Shown: piece after piece, positions 27,710 through 35,052 of the stretch
Position numbering within the stretch: position 1 is the first letter of the stretch
How the letters are laid out: the number at the start of each line of letters is the position of its first letter
Translations under genes and position numbers: made by a program
Notes under the pieces: model-generated
Database searches by the model: none
Told to the model about the DNA's origin: nothing
The model's input: only the letters and a program-made list of their open reading frames with translations
Assembly (NCBI RefSeq): GCF_012927165.1
Contig: NZ_JABBGA010000014.1
Span: forward strand, 1 to 64,000
Length of the DNA stretch: 64,000 nt
From: Zoogloea dura
Lineage (GTDB): Bacteria > Pseudomonadota > Gammaproteobacteria > Burkholderiales > Rhodocyclaceae
Direction of reading: 5' to 3'

Positions 27710-29095
27710 TCACCGCGGCAGGCGCAGCTCGAAGACCGTGAGCCCGGCCTCGGAGCGGACTTCGATATCGCCACCGTGGGCCTGGATGATCGACAGGCTG
27801 ATCGCCAGCCCCAGGCCTGAGCCTTCGCCCGAGTGCTGGCGTGAGGCATCGGCCCGGTAGAAGCGGTCGAACAGGCGGGGCAGGTGTTCCGGCGCAATGC
27901 CGGGGCCGGAGTTCTCGACGCGGAGGCGGGCCGTCTGTCCGTCCGATTCCAGCTCGACTGCGATGTGGCCGTGGGCCGGGGTGTGGCGCACCGCGTTGGA
28001 GAGCAGGTTGCTGATGGCGCGCCTGAGCATCAGGCGGTCGCCGCTGACCTCGGCACTGCCCGTGCAGCTCAGGACCAGCGCCTTCTCGTCGGCCAGCGCT
28101 TCGTAGAACTCCAGCAGCCCGCGTACCTCGGTTCCGAGGTGGACTGGTTCGCGGGTGGGGATGAGCAGCCGGTTGTCGGCCTTGGCCAGGAACAGCATGT
28201 CGGCGATGGTGCGGGACAGGCGCTCGAACTCCTCGGCATTCGAGGCCAGCACGTCCTGGTATTCGGCCAGGCTGCGGGCCCGCGACAGGGTCACCTGGGT
28301 CTGGGTGAGCAGGTTGCTGACGGGGGTGCGCAGCTCGTGGGCGATGTCCGAAGAGAAGTCGGACAGGCGCTGGAACGAGGACTCCAGCCGGGCCAGCATG
28401 GCATTGAGGGTGCGCACGACCTCGGCCAGCTCCTCCGGGATGGCGTCGTCGGCCAGGCGCTGGTCGAGCTTGCTGGCGGTGATGTCGGCCGCGTGCCGCA
28501 CGATGTCGCGCAGCGGCGCCAGGCCACGCCGGGCCGCCACCCAGCCGAGCAGCCCCGACAGCAGTGCGGCCACGCTCACCACCGTCCACATGGCCAGGCG
28601 GAAGGACTGCATGAAATGGTCGTGGTGCGCCAGCCCGGTGGACACCGCCACCCGGGCCGGGGCTTCGCCGTCGCGGCCGGTCGGGGCGAGGCCCTGGAGG
28701 CCCCGGTAGCGCTGGCCGTCATCGCCCTCCCAGGTCCGGGGGAAGGGCTTGTCGCCGGCCGGCGGGATGCTGTCGGCCGGGAAGGCCGCCTCGGCCGACA
28801 CATACACGGGCTGGCCGTCGGCCCGCCAGACGCCCACCGCCAGACCATGGTGGCCGACCAGGGCGGCCTCCAGCGGTTCGGCCATGGCCTCGAGATCGCC
28901 GCCGGCCCGTGCCTTGACGACGGCGTGGCGGATCAGCTCGAGCTTGCCTTCGAGCAGCTCGAGGTCCATGTCCTCGAAATGGTGTTCGACCAGCGAGGCG
29001 ATGACCAGGCCCAGGACCAGCAGCACGCTGGAGGAGACCACCGCGAACAGCAGGGTGAGCCGCGCGGTGACCGAGCGGCCGAAGGGCAGCTTCAT
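27710..29095 (-). CDS. heavy-metal-type sensor histidine kinase
   Basis: Inner-membrane kinase of 461 residues (CusS/CopS/IrlS family). TM1 about 12-34 (LTLLFAVVSSSVLLVLGLVI), a periplasmic domain of about 130 residues, TM2 (FRLAMWTVVSVAALLSGLLG), HAMP, HisKA with His253 (SDIAHELRTPVSNLL), and HATPase with NLLSNAVRHTP, NSGPGIAPEHLPRLFDRFYR and GSGLGLAI. ATG 29095 overlaps the stop of the response-regulator gene (ATGA). Likely senses periplasmic copper, silver or another metal; the ligand is not shown by sequence. Confidence 0.93.
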   Translation of the reverse strand: MKLPFGRSVTARLTLLFAVVSSSVLLVLGLVIASLVEHHFEDMDLELLEGKLELIRHAVVKARAGGDLEAMAEPLEAALVGHHGLAVGVWRADGQPVYVSAEAAFPADSIPPAGDKPFPRTWEGDDGQRYRGLQGLAPTGRDGEAPARVAVSTGLAHHDHFMQSFRLAMWTVVSVAALLSGLLGWVAARRGLAPLRDIVRHAADITASKLDQRLADDAIPEELAEVVRTLNAMLARLESSFQRLSDFSSDIAHELRTPVSNLLTQTQVTLSRARSLAEYQDVLASNAEEFERLSRTIADMLFLAKADNRLLIPTREPVHLGTEVRGLLEFYEALADEKALVLSCTGSAEVSGDRLMLRRAISNLLSNAVRHTPAHGHIAVELESDGQTARLRVENSGPGIAPEHLPRLFDRFYRADASRQHSGEGSGLGLAISLSIIQAHGGDIEVRSEAGLTVFELRLPR

Positions 29096-29772
29096 CACTC
29101 CGTGGCGTCCAGCACGTAGCCCATGCCCCGAACAGTGCGGATCAGCTTGAAATCGAAGTCGTCGTCCACCTTCACGCGCAGGCGGCGGATGGCCACCTCG
29201 ATCACGTTGGTGTCGCTGTCGAAGTTCATGTCCCACACCTGCGAGGCGATCAGCGAGCGGGGCAGGACCTCGCCCTGGCGCCGCAGCAGCAGCTCGAGCA
29301 GGGAGAACTCCTTGGAGGTCAGGTCGATCTTGCGTCCACCGCGGGTCACCCGCCGGCGCAGCAGGTCGAGCTCCAGGTCGGCGGCGCGCAGGATCTCGGC
29401 CTCCTTGGCCTTGCCGCCGCGGCGCAGCAGGGTGCGCACCCGGGCCAGCAGTTCGGAGAAGGCGAAGGGCTTCACCAGGTAGTCGTCGGCGCCCAGCTCG
29501 AGCCCCTTGACCCGGTCGTCGATGGCGTCGCGGGCGCTCAGGAACAGCACCGGCATCTCCTTGCCGGCCCGCCGGATGCCCTGCAGCACCTGCCAGCCGT
29601 CGATGCCCGGCAGCATCACGTCAAGGATGGTCAGGTCGTAGGCCTCGGTCAGCGCCAGGTGCAGGCCATCCAGCCCGTCCCGCGCCAGGTCGACCACGAA
29701 CCCGGCCTCGATCAGGCCCTGCCTCAGGTAATCCCCGGTTTTGGGTTCGTCCTCGACGACCAGTATCTTCAC
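29095..29772 (-). CDS. heavy-metal response regulator, OmpR family (CusR/CopR/IrlR-like)
   Basis: DNA-binding response regulator, 225 residues. Receiver with phospho-Asp51 ([15 protein letters not shown]) and Lys in YLVKPFAF, then an OmpR winged helix ([39 protein letters not shown]). First gene of a two-gene operon with the kinase. A TTACA-N4-TGTAA element lies 65 bp upstream, overlapping the stop codon of the cytochrome b gene, and may be its binding site. Confidence 0.94.
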   Translation of the reverse strand: MKILVVEDEPKTGDYLRQGLIEAGFVVDLARDGLDGLHLALTEAYDLTILDVMLPGIDGWQVLQGIRRAGKEMPVLFLSARDAIDDRVKGLELGADDYLVKPFAFSELLARVRTLLRRGGKAKEAEILRAADLELDLLRRRVTRGGRKIDLTSKEFSLLELLLRRQGEVLPRSLIASQVWDMNFDSDTNVIEVAIRRLRVKVDDDFDFKLIRTVRGMGYVLDATE

Positions 29773-29836
29773 CTTGAATGTCCTTCACGCTACGCGGGCC
29801 CGTATTCTGCCTCCGCGCCGGCAGCCGGGGCCGAGA

Positions 29837-29850
29837 TTACAGGAATGTAA
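29837..29850. promoter_or_regulatory. inverted repeat TTACA-N4-TGTAA (candidate metal-regulator box)
   Basis: TTACAGGAATGTAA has perfect 5-bp arms and resembles copper-box elements of CusR/CopR-type regulators in general form. It lies 65 bp upstream of the response-regulator start and its first three bases are the stop codon of the upstream cytochrome b gene, so it is partly constrained by coding. Confidence 0.4.
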
Positions 29851-30574
29851 CGGGGGACGAGAGGGCCGACAGGGCCGGGACCAGGCCGTGGGGCGCTTCC
29901 AGCCAGGCCCAGGCGGCATAGGCCAGGGTGGCGATGAGGAGCAGGGCGGCGAGCCAGCGGCGCGGCTTCTTCACCAGGCTGGGGCCGGCGCCTTCGACCT
30001 GGCCGGTAAGCATCGGCAGGGCCTGATTGGTGCCGCGCAGCAGGCTGAGGCCGAGGATCAGCGCGAGGTGGCCGAGGACGACGGCGAGGAAGGCGTTGGC
30101 GGCGAGTTCATGGAGTTCTTCGAGCCAGTCCTCGTCCACGCCGGCAAGGCCCAGGCCCCATTCCTGCCAGACGGCGTAGCCGCTGAGGACCAGGAATGGC
30201 GTGAGCAGGAGCAGGGCGGCGATGGCCAGGGCCATCAGCAGGTTCTGCCCCTGCCGCCAGTTGATGGTGCCGCTGTGGCGCAGGCCATGCAGCCAGTTGC
30301 GCCAGCCGGCCAGCCTGCCGCCCAGGCGGGCGAGGCGCGCCTGTTGCGGGCCGAACAGCCCGTAGGCGAGGCGGAAGGCGAACAGCCCGGCCAGGATGTA
30401 GCCCAGGGTGACGTGGAGCAGCCGGAAGTGTTCGCTGTCGGCGCTCAGGTAGGCGCCCGCGAAAGCGCTGGCGAAGAGCCAGTGGAACATGCGCATGGGG
30501 TCGTCGATGACACGCCGGCGGGCCCGGGCCGGGGTGGGCGTGGCTGCGGTTGTAGGGGCAGTGAGTGGATACAT
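29837..30574 (-). CDS. cytochrome b561-family membrane protein
   Basis: Di-heme membrane electron carrier of 245 residues, Ni/Fe-hydrogenase-type cytochrome b subfamily. About four core helices with the expected histidines (RMFHWLFASAF, LLHVTLGYILAGLFAF, LHELAANAFLAVVLGHLALI) plus a short C-terminal helix. Last gene of the minus-strand trio SHP - diheme cytochrome c - cytochrome b, a set known to occur together and thought to move electrons between the quinone pool and the periplasmic cytochromes. Confidence 0.88.
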   Translation of the reverse strand: MYPLTAPTTAATPTPARARRRVIDDPMRMFHWLFASAFAGAYLSADSEHFRLLHVTLGYILAGLFAFRLAYGLFGPQQARLARLGGRLAGWRNWLHGLRHSGTINWRQGQNLLMALAIAALLLLTPFLVLSGYAVWQEWGLGLAGVDEDWLEELHELAANAFLAVVLGHLALILGLSLLRGTNQALPMLTGQVEGAGPSLVKKPRRWLAALLLIATLAYAAWAWLEAPHGLVPALSALSSPVTFL

Positions 30575-30596
30575 GGCGGGTTCTCCGGTGGTGCTG

Positions 30597-31127
30597 TCAG
30601 TCGAACCACGCCCAGCGCAGGTGCAGAGGCAGGCCGGGCGGGATCTTCAGGTGGTCATCGTCGAAGTCGCCGCGCTCGGCCCCGGGGTGGCAGGCGCCGC
30701 AGTTGGCGGGGCTCTTCACGCTGTTGTGGGCCCACACCGCGTCGCGGACCTGGCGGTGCTTGCGCTGGAACCAGGCCGAGCGGGTGATCCGATCCTGCGC
30801 AGGCGTCTCGCCGACCCGCTTCCAGGTGCCGGCATGGGCCTGCAGCCAGCTGTCGAGCTGGCGCGTGGTGGCGTCGTCCAGGGAGGCATTGCTGCCGTAA
30901 TGCTTGTCCAGGCCGGCCATGATGTGCTTCCACGAGGCGGCGGGCAGGGCGCCGGGCGGAAAGGCCAGGTGGCAGCTGCCGCATTCGCTGGTGTAGGCCT
31001 TGGGCACCTGGCGGGGCATGCTGCGGCCGTCGTCGTCTGCCGCGGCCGGGCCGGCAAGGCCGAGGGTGATGGTCAGGAGCAGGCCGGCAAGGGCGGGGAC
31101 GGGATGCGTGTGTTCGATCGGGGGCAT
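30597..31127 (-). CDS. diheme cytochrome c (DHC family)
   Basis: Periplasmic protein of 176 residues with a signal peptide (ending GLAGPAAA-DDDG) and two heme-binding CxxCH motifs, CGSCH and CGACH. Length, motif positions and the end IPPGLPLHLRWAWFD fit the DHC (PF09626) family, the electron donor of the SHP cytochrome. It lies 21 bp after the SHP gene and 22 bp before the cytochrome b gene. Confidence 0.92.
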   Translation of the reverse strand: MPPIEHTHPVPALAGLLLTITLGLAGPAAADDDGRSMPRQVPKAYTSECGSCHLAFPPGALPAASWKHIMAGLDKHYGSNASLDDATTRQLDSWLQAHAGTWKRVGETPAQDRITRSAWFQRKHRQVRDAVWAHNSVKSPANCGACHPGAERGDFDDDHLKIPPGLPLHLRWAWFD

Positions 31128-31148
31128 GAGGGTCTCCGGGGCAGGTGT

Positions 31149-31559
31149 TCAGGGCTTGAGCTGCAGCAGGTATGCCAGCACGTCGGCCTTTTCACCGGCG
31201 CTGCATTCGCGGTTCAGCACGTCCTTGCAGTTGCGGCGGAACCACTTGTCGCTGCGCGCGCTGTCGCTGAAGCCGCGCGGGTTGAAGGCAGGGGCCAGGG
31301 GGCTGATCGATTTGCCGGTGGTGGCGTGCCGGCCTTCGCGGGCGGGCGGGGTGCCGTGGCAGGATGCGCATGACCATTCGCCGCCGTGCTTGCTGGCGAA
31401 GAAGGCCTGGCCGCGTGCCGCCTGGCCGGGTGTGCCGGCCTGGGCACTCCAGTACTCGAGCTGGGCGGCGGCGGTGGTTTCGGCTGCGGCGGCTGCGTTG
31501 GTCACTGCAGCCAGGAGCAGGGCGGCGGCAGGTTTCAGAAGGCGACTACGGAGCTGCAT
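31149..31559 (-). CDS. SHP-type monoheme cytochrome c (DUF1924)
   Basis: 136 residues with a signal peptide and one CASCH heme site. DUF1924 segments GTPPAREGRHATTGKSISPL, NPRGFSDSARSDKWFRRNC and REC near the end identify the sphaeroides-heme-protein family, which is high-spin, binds O2 and NO, and has an Asn ligand that swings away on reduction. First gene of the trio; divergent from the PepSY/two-component genes with a 119-bp shared upstream region. Confidence 0.9.
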   Translation of the reverse strand: MQLRSRLLKPAAALLLAAVTNAAAAAETTAAAQLEYWSAQAGTPGQAARGQAFFASKHGGEWSCASCHGTPPAREGRHATTGKSISPLAPAFNPRGFSDSARSDKWFRRNCKDVLNRECSAGEKADVLAYLLQLKP

Positions 31560-31638
31560 GATGTGGGGCTCGCAAGGAGCGGGAAGTCAGCGTGGGCACA
31601 TGCTGCGCCGCGCTGCCTGTATGAAGGCTGAAGCGGCT

Positions 31639-31672
31639 GTTCAGCCTCCGTTCAGGCTGGGCAGGGGATAAT
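31639..31672 (+). promoter_or_regulatory. promoter with GTTCAG direct repeats before the PepSY gene
   Basis: GTTCAG at 31639-31644 and 31650-31655 repeat at an 11-bp period, the spacing of OmpR-family half-sites. A -10-like GATAAT follows at 31667-31672, which would start transcription at or next to the ATG at 31679. The likely regulator is the response regulator encoded in the same operon. Confidence 0.5.
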
Positions 31673-31678
31673 CGGCGC

Positions 31679-32023
31679 ATGAAGATCCCTGTCACGCGCC
31701 ACCCGCTTGCCCTGTCACGCTTGTTGCCACTGCTGGCGGCGGCATTGCTGGGGATCGCTGTCTTGTCCGTGGCCCCGGCGCGGGCCGATGACGATGATCA
31801 CGAGCGTGCCCGGCGGGCTGTGGAGGCCGGGCAGATCCTGCCCTTGCGCGATGTGCTGGCGCGCCTGGAGCGTACTTATCCGGGCCGGGTGCTGGAGGTG
31901 GAGCTCGAGCGTGACGACGGGCTGTGGATCTACGAGGTCAAGCTCCTGCAGGCGGATGGCCGCCTGCTCAAGCTGAAGCTCGATGCGAAGACCGCAGCGG
32001 TGCTGAAGGAGAAGCGCCGATGA
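31679..32023 (+). CDS. PepSY-domain periplasmic protein
   Basis: 114 residues with a signal peptide (ending APARA-DDDD) and one PepSY domain: HERARRAVEAGQILPLRDVLARLE then YPGRVLEVELERDDGLWIYE. Such proteins commonly precede QseBC/PmrAB-like two-component genes and may be the periplasmic input or a target. Its stop overlaps the start of the response regulator (ATGA). The start is close to the -10 box and has only a weak AGGGG upstream, so the message may be nearly leaderless. Confidence 0.88.
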   Translation: MKIPVTRHPLALSRLLPLLAAALLGIAVLSVAPARADDDDHERARRAVEAGQILPLRDVLARLERTYPGRVLEVELERDDGLWIYEVKLLQADGRLLKLKLDAKTAAVLKEKRR

Positions 32024-32679
32024 GAGTCCTGCTGGTCGAAGACGAACCCGTGCTGCGGGCCCAGCTGCGCCTGAGCCTGGAGGAGGCCGGCTACGCGGTG
32101 GATGAGGCCGATAACGGGCGGGACGCCCACTTCCTCGGCAACAGCGAGCCTTTCGACGCAGTGGTGCTGGACCTGGGCCTGCCCCTGCTCGACGGCCTGA
32201 GCGTGCTGCGCCGCTGGCGCGCCGACGGGCGCAGCATGCCGGTGCTGATCTTGACCGCCCGCGACAACTGGCACGAGAAGGTCACCGGCATCGATTCCGG
32301 TGCCGATGACTACCTCACCAAACCCTTCCATACCGAGGAGCTGCTGGCCCGCCTGCGGGCGCTGATCCGCCGCGCCGGCGGCCTGGCCTCGCCGGTGCTG
32401 ACATGCGGCGAGCTGGTGCTGGACACCCGCAGCGGCCGGGTCAGTTTCCGGGGGGCGCCGGTGACGCTGACCAGCCACGAATACAAGGTTCTCGAATACC
32501 TGATGCATCGCCCCGGGCAGCTGGTCTCGCGCAGCGAACTCACCGAGCACATCTACGCCCAGGATTTCGACCGGGATTCCAATACCATCGAAGTCTTCGT
32601 CGGCCGCCTGCGCAGGAAGCTCGCCGCCGACCTGATCGAGACCGTGCGGGGCCAGGGCTACCGCCTCGGCTCCCGATGA
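32020..32679 (+). CDS. response regulator, OmpR family (QseB/PmrA-like)
   Basis: 219 residues. Receiver MRVLLVEDEPVLRAQL with phospho-Asp51 (VVLDLGLPLLDG) and DDYLTKPFH, followed by a winged helix (LTSHEYKVLEYLMHRPGQLV, RDSNTIEVFVGRLRRKL). Starts inside the PepSY stop and its own stop overlaps the kinase start by ATGA. The GTTCAG repeats upstream of the operon, shared with the divergent cytochrome genes, are its most likely target. Confidence 0.94.
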   Translation: MRVLLVEDEPVLRAQLRLSLEEAGYAVDEADNGRDAHFLGNSEPFDAVVLDLGLPLLDGLSVLRRWRADGRSMPVLILTARDNWHEKVTGIDSGADDYLTKPFHTEELLARLRALIRRAGGLASPVLTCGELVLDTRSGRVSFRGAPVTLTSHEYKVLEYLMHRPGQLVSRSELTEHIYAQDFDRDSNTIEVFVGRLRRKLAADLIETVRGQGYRLGSR

Positions 32680-34109
32680 CGGCGCCCGGGACTGCCGCCT
32701 CCGGGCCGCCGCCGGAAAGGGCGCGCCACGCCGGCTCCCTGCGCGTCCGCCTGTTCGCCGCGACGGTGATGGGGCTGGCGGTGGCCCTGGCCCTGGCCGG
32801 CGTGGTGCTGCACGGCCTGTTCCGCGAGCATGTGCTGCTGCAGTTCCAGATCGGCCTGGGCCAGCAACTGGACCAGCTGACCGCGCGTCTCGGCGTGGAC
32901 GCCCAGGGACGGCCCGCCATCGATCCGCAGGCCTTGTCCGACCCCCGCTGGCAGCAGCCTTACTCCGGGCTGTACTGGCAGATCGACGAGGTGGCGCCGG
33001 ACGGGCGCGGCCACACTGCGGTGCGTCGCTCCCGCTCCCTGTGGGATGACCAGCTGGTGGTGCCGGGCGATGGGCTGGTGGATGGCGCTCTGCATGTGCA
33101 TGAAGTGCCCGGCCCGCGGGACAGCCAGCTGCTGCTGCTCGAACGCACGGTGCGCCCGGCCGAGCAGCCGGAGGCGCGCTGGCGCCTGCTGGTGGGCGCC
33201 GATCTGAAGGACACCCGCGCGGCCGTCGAACGCTTCGGGCAGGTGCTGGGCGTCTCGCTGGCCATCCTCTTTGCGCTGCTGGTGCTGGCGGCGGTGGCCC
33301 AGCTGTGGGTGGGCCTGCGGCCCCTGCGCCGCCTGCAGGGCGATCTCCAGGCGCTGCAGGAGGCCCGCGCCACGACCCTCGGTGGGCCTTACCCGAGTGA
33401 GATCCAGCCGCTGGTGGACGACTTCAACCGGGTGCTCGAACAGAACCACTGCGTTGTCGAGCGGGCGCGCACCCAGGCGGGCAATCTGGCTCATGCCCTC
33501 AAGACCCCGCTTGCCGTCCTCGACCAGGCGGCCGCCCGGGCCCGGTCCGGCCCGGAGGCCGCGCTTGCGCGCCTGGTCGGCGAGCAGGTGGGGCTGGCCC
33601 GGCGGCAGGTGGACTGGCACCTGGCGCGGGCGCGGATGTCCGCGACCCGGCGCCTGCCCGGGCAGCGCTGCGCGGTGCCGGCCTGCGTGCAGGGGCTGGT
33701 CCGGGTGATGGAGAAAGTGCATGCCGACCGGGGGCTGGTCATCCGGGTGGAGGACGCGCCGGCCGTGTATTTCGCGGGGGAGGAGCAGGATCTGCAGGAG
33801 ATGCTCGGCAACCTGCTGGACAACGCCTGCAAGTGGGCACGCAGCCGGGTCGGAGTGAGGATCACCCGGGATGAGCAGGCGCAGCCGGCACGTTTGAGCG
33901 TGCACATCGAGGATGACGGGCCGGGTATTGCCGACGCCCGCATGACGGAGGTGCTCGCCCGTGGCGCCCGCCTCGATGAATCGGTGCCCGGCTCCGGGCT
34001 GGGGCTGGCCATCGTCCAGGAACTGGCAGGCCTCTATGGTGGCAGCCTGCAGCTCCGGCGGGGGCCGGCTGGCGGGTTGGCGGTGGTGCTGGAGTTGCCG
34101 GCGGTCTGA
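32676..34109 (+). CDS. sensor histidine kinase (PhoQ/QseC-like)
   Basis: 477 residues. TM1 about 26-47 (FAATVMGLAVALALAGVVLH), periplasmic domain, TM2 about 190-215 (SLAILFALLVLAAVAQLWVG), HAMP-like linker, phospho-acceptor His273 in NLAHALKTPLAVL (the PhoQ-type NLxHxLKTPL rather than HELRTP) and HATPase (NLLDNACKWA, EDDGPGI, GSGLGLAIV). Third gene of the PepSY operon. Confidence 0.93.
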   Translation: MTAPGTAASGPPPERARHAGSLRVRLFAATVMGLAVALALAGVVLHGLFREHVLLQFQIGLGQQLDQLTARLGVDAQGRPAIDPQALSDPRWQQPYSGLYWQIDEVAPDGRGHTAVRRSRSLWDDQLVVPGDGLVDGALHVHEVPGPRDSQLLLLERTVRPAEQPEARWRLLVGADLKDTRAAVERFGQVLGVSLAILFALLVLAAVAQLWVGLRPLRRLQGDLQALQEARATTLGGPYPSEIQPLVDDFNRVLEQNHCVVERARTQAGNLAHALKTPLAVLDQAAARARSGPEAALARLVGEQVGLARRQVDWHLARARMSATRRLPGQRCAVPACVQGLVRVMEKVHADRGLVIRVEDAPAVYFAGEEQDLQEMLGNLLDNACKWARSRVGVRITRDEQAQPARLSVHIEDDGPGIADARMTEVLARGARLDESVPGSGLGLAIVQELAGLYGGSLQLRRGPAGGLAVVLELPAV

Positions 34110-34155
34110 ATCGGGTGGGCTGATGTGGTGGGGCCCGGCCAGTCCCGGCCGTGGG

Positions 34156-34896
34156 TCAGGTATTCGCCGCAGTCCGCAGGCGAGCGCTCATGGCGAATGC
34201 CAGTCCCATCAACAGGGTTGCAGTGCTCCAGTGATTCAGGATGGATAGCCCGGGGACCATGCTGCCGAGCAGTCTCACGGGGAAGCCGATAGCAATGCCC
34301 AGTACGATGGACTTGATATAGGCAACATCGACTTCGAGTGCGCTCCCGCAATATGGGCAGCTGAGCTGTTTGCGTGGTTTCAGCACGGCCCTGGACAGGA
34401 AGGCAATCTTGTTGTGGCAATGAGGGCAGTCGATGCCCAGGGTGGATGCGGTGCCGGAGGCCTCCGCGGACTCCGGGGGGCGTCCTTCCCCTGGCTGACC
34501 CGTCTGGCCGGCGAACCAGTCGTTGCTGCGGGTGGTGAAGAGCATTGTCAGCGCGATCAGCTCCAGCCCGCTGGTCATGATGTCGATCATCGTCAGGAAC
34601 GGGCGCACGCTCAGTTGCGCCTGGAGCGAGTCTGCGGTGGATGCGAGTCCCCATATCGCCAACAGTAGCGTTACCCATCGCGCCCAGTTCTTGCGGGCCC
34701 GGATCTTCACCAGGAGCCAGATCATTGCGGCGGTGACGACGGACAGGGCGATGGCGAGAGACGCGTCAATGTTGCCGGGCCCGCCGTGTAGCAAGCCGGG
34801 TGCCACCAGCAGGCCCACGATGAAGGATCCGAGCAACAGGTAACACGCGCGGCGAACTTCCCCCGGGGGAGGTGTGTTTGCGGGGAAGAGAGGCAT
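34156..34896 (-). CDS. unknown membrane protein with zinc-ribbon motifs
   Basis: Not recognised. With the start at 34896 it has 246 residues; an in-frame ATG at 35004 is also possible and no ribosome site decides. Four hydrophobic segments are seen in the N-terminal half (LLLGSFIVGLLVAPGLL, LAIALSVVTAAMIWLLV, WVTLLLAIWGLAS, LELIALTMLF), then a cytosolic loop with paired cysteines (CPHCHNK and CPYCGS) 22 residues apart, as in a rubredoxin-like zinc ribbon, then two more helices. Base composition is less GC-biased than neighbours. Isolated between a kinase gene and the HpaB-family gene, pointing the same way as the latter. Confidence 0.65.
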   Translation of the reverse strand: MPLFPANTPPPGEVRRACYLLLGSFIVGLLVAPGLLHGGPGNIDASLAIALSVVTAAMIWLLVKIRARKNWARWVTLLLAIWGLASTADSLQAQLSVRPFLTMIDIMTSGLELIALTMLFTTRSNDWFAGQTGQPGEGRPPESAEASGTASTLGIDCPHCHNKIAFLSRAVLKPRKQLSCPYCGSALEVDVAYIKSIVLGIAIGFPVRLLGSMVPGLSILNHWSTATLLMGLAFAMSARLRTAANT

Positions 34897-35052
34897 GGTC
34901 GAAGTCGGGCCCTCGCCATTGCAGGGCCGCTTTGTTATCAGGTATGTGGAATGCGTATCTTGAATGCAAGGACCATCGGCTGCAATGGACGGGGTCACAG
35001 CCATCCCCGGGGCCGGCGCAGAGGGGGGGCCAGTGCTTGAACTATGCTGTGC

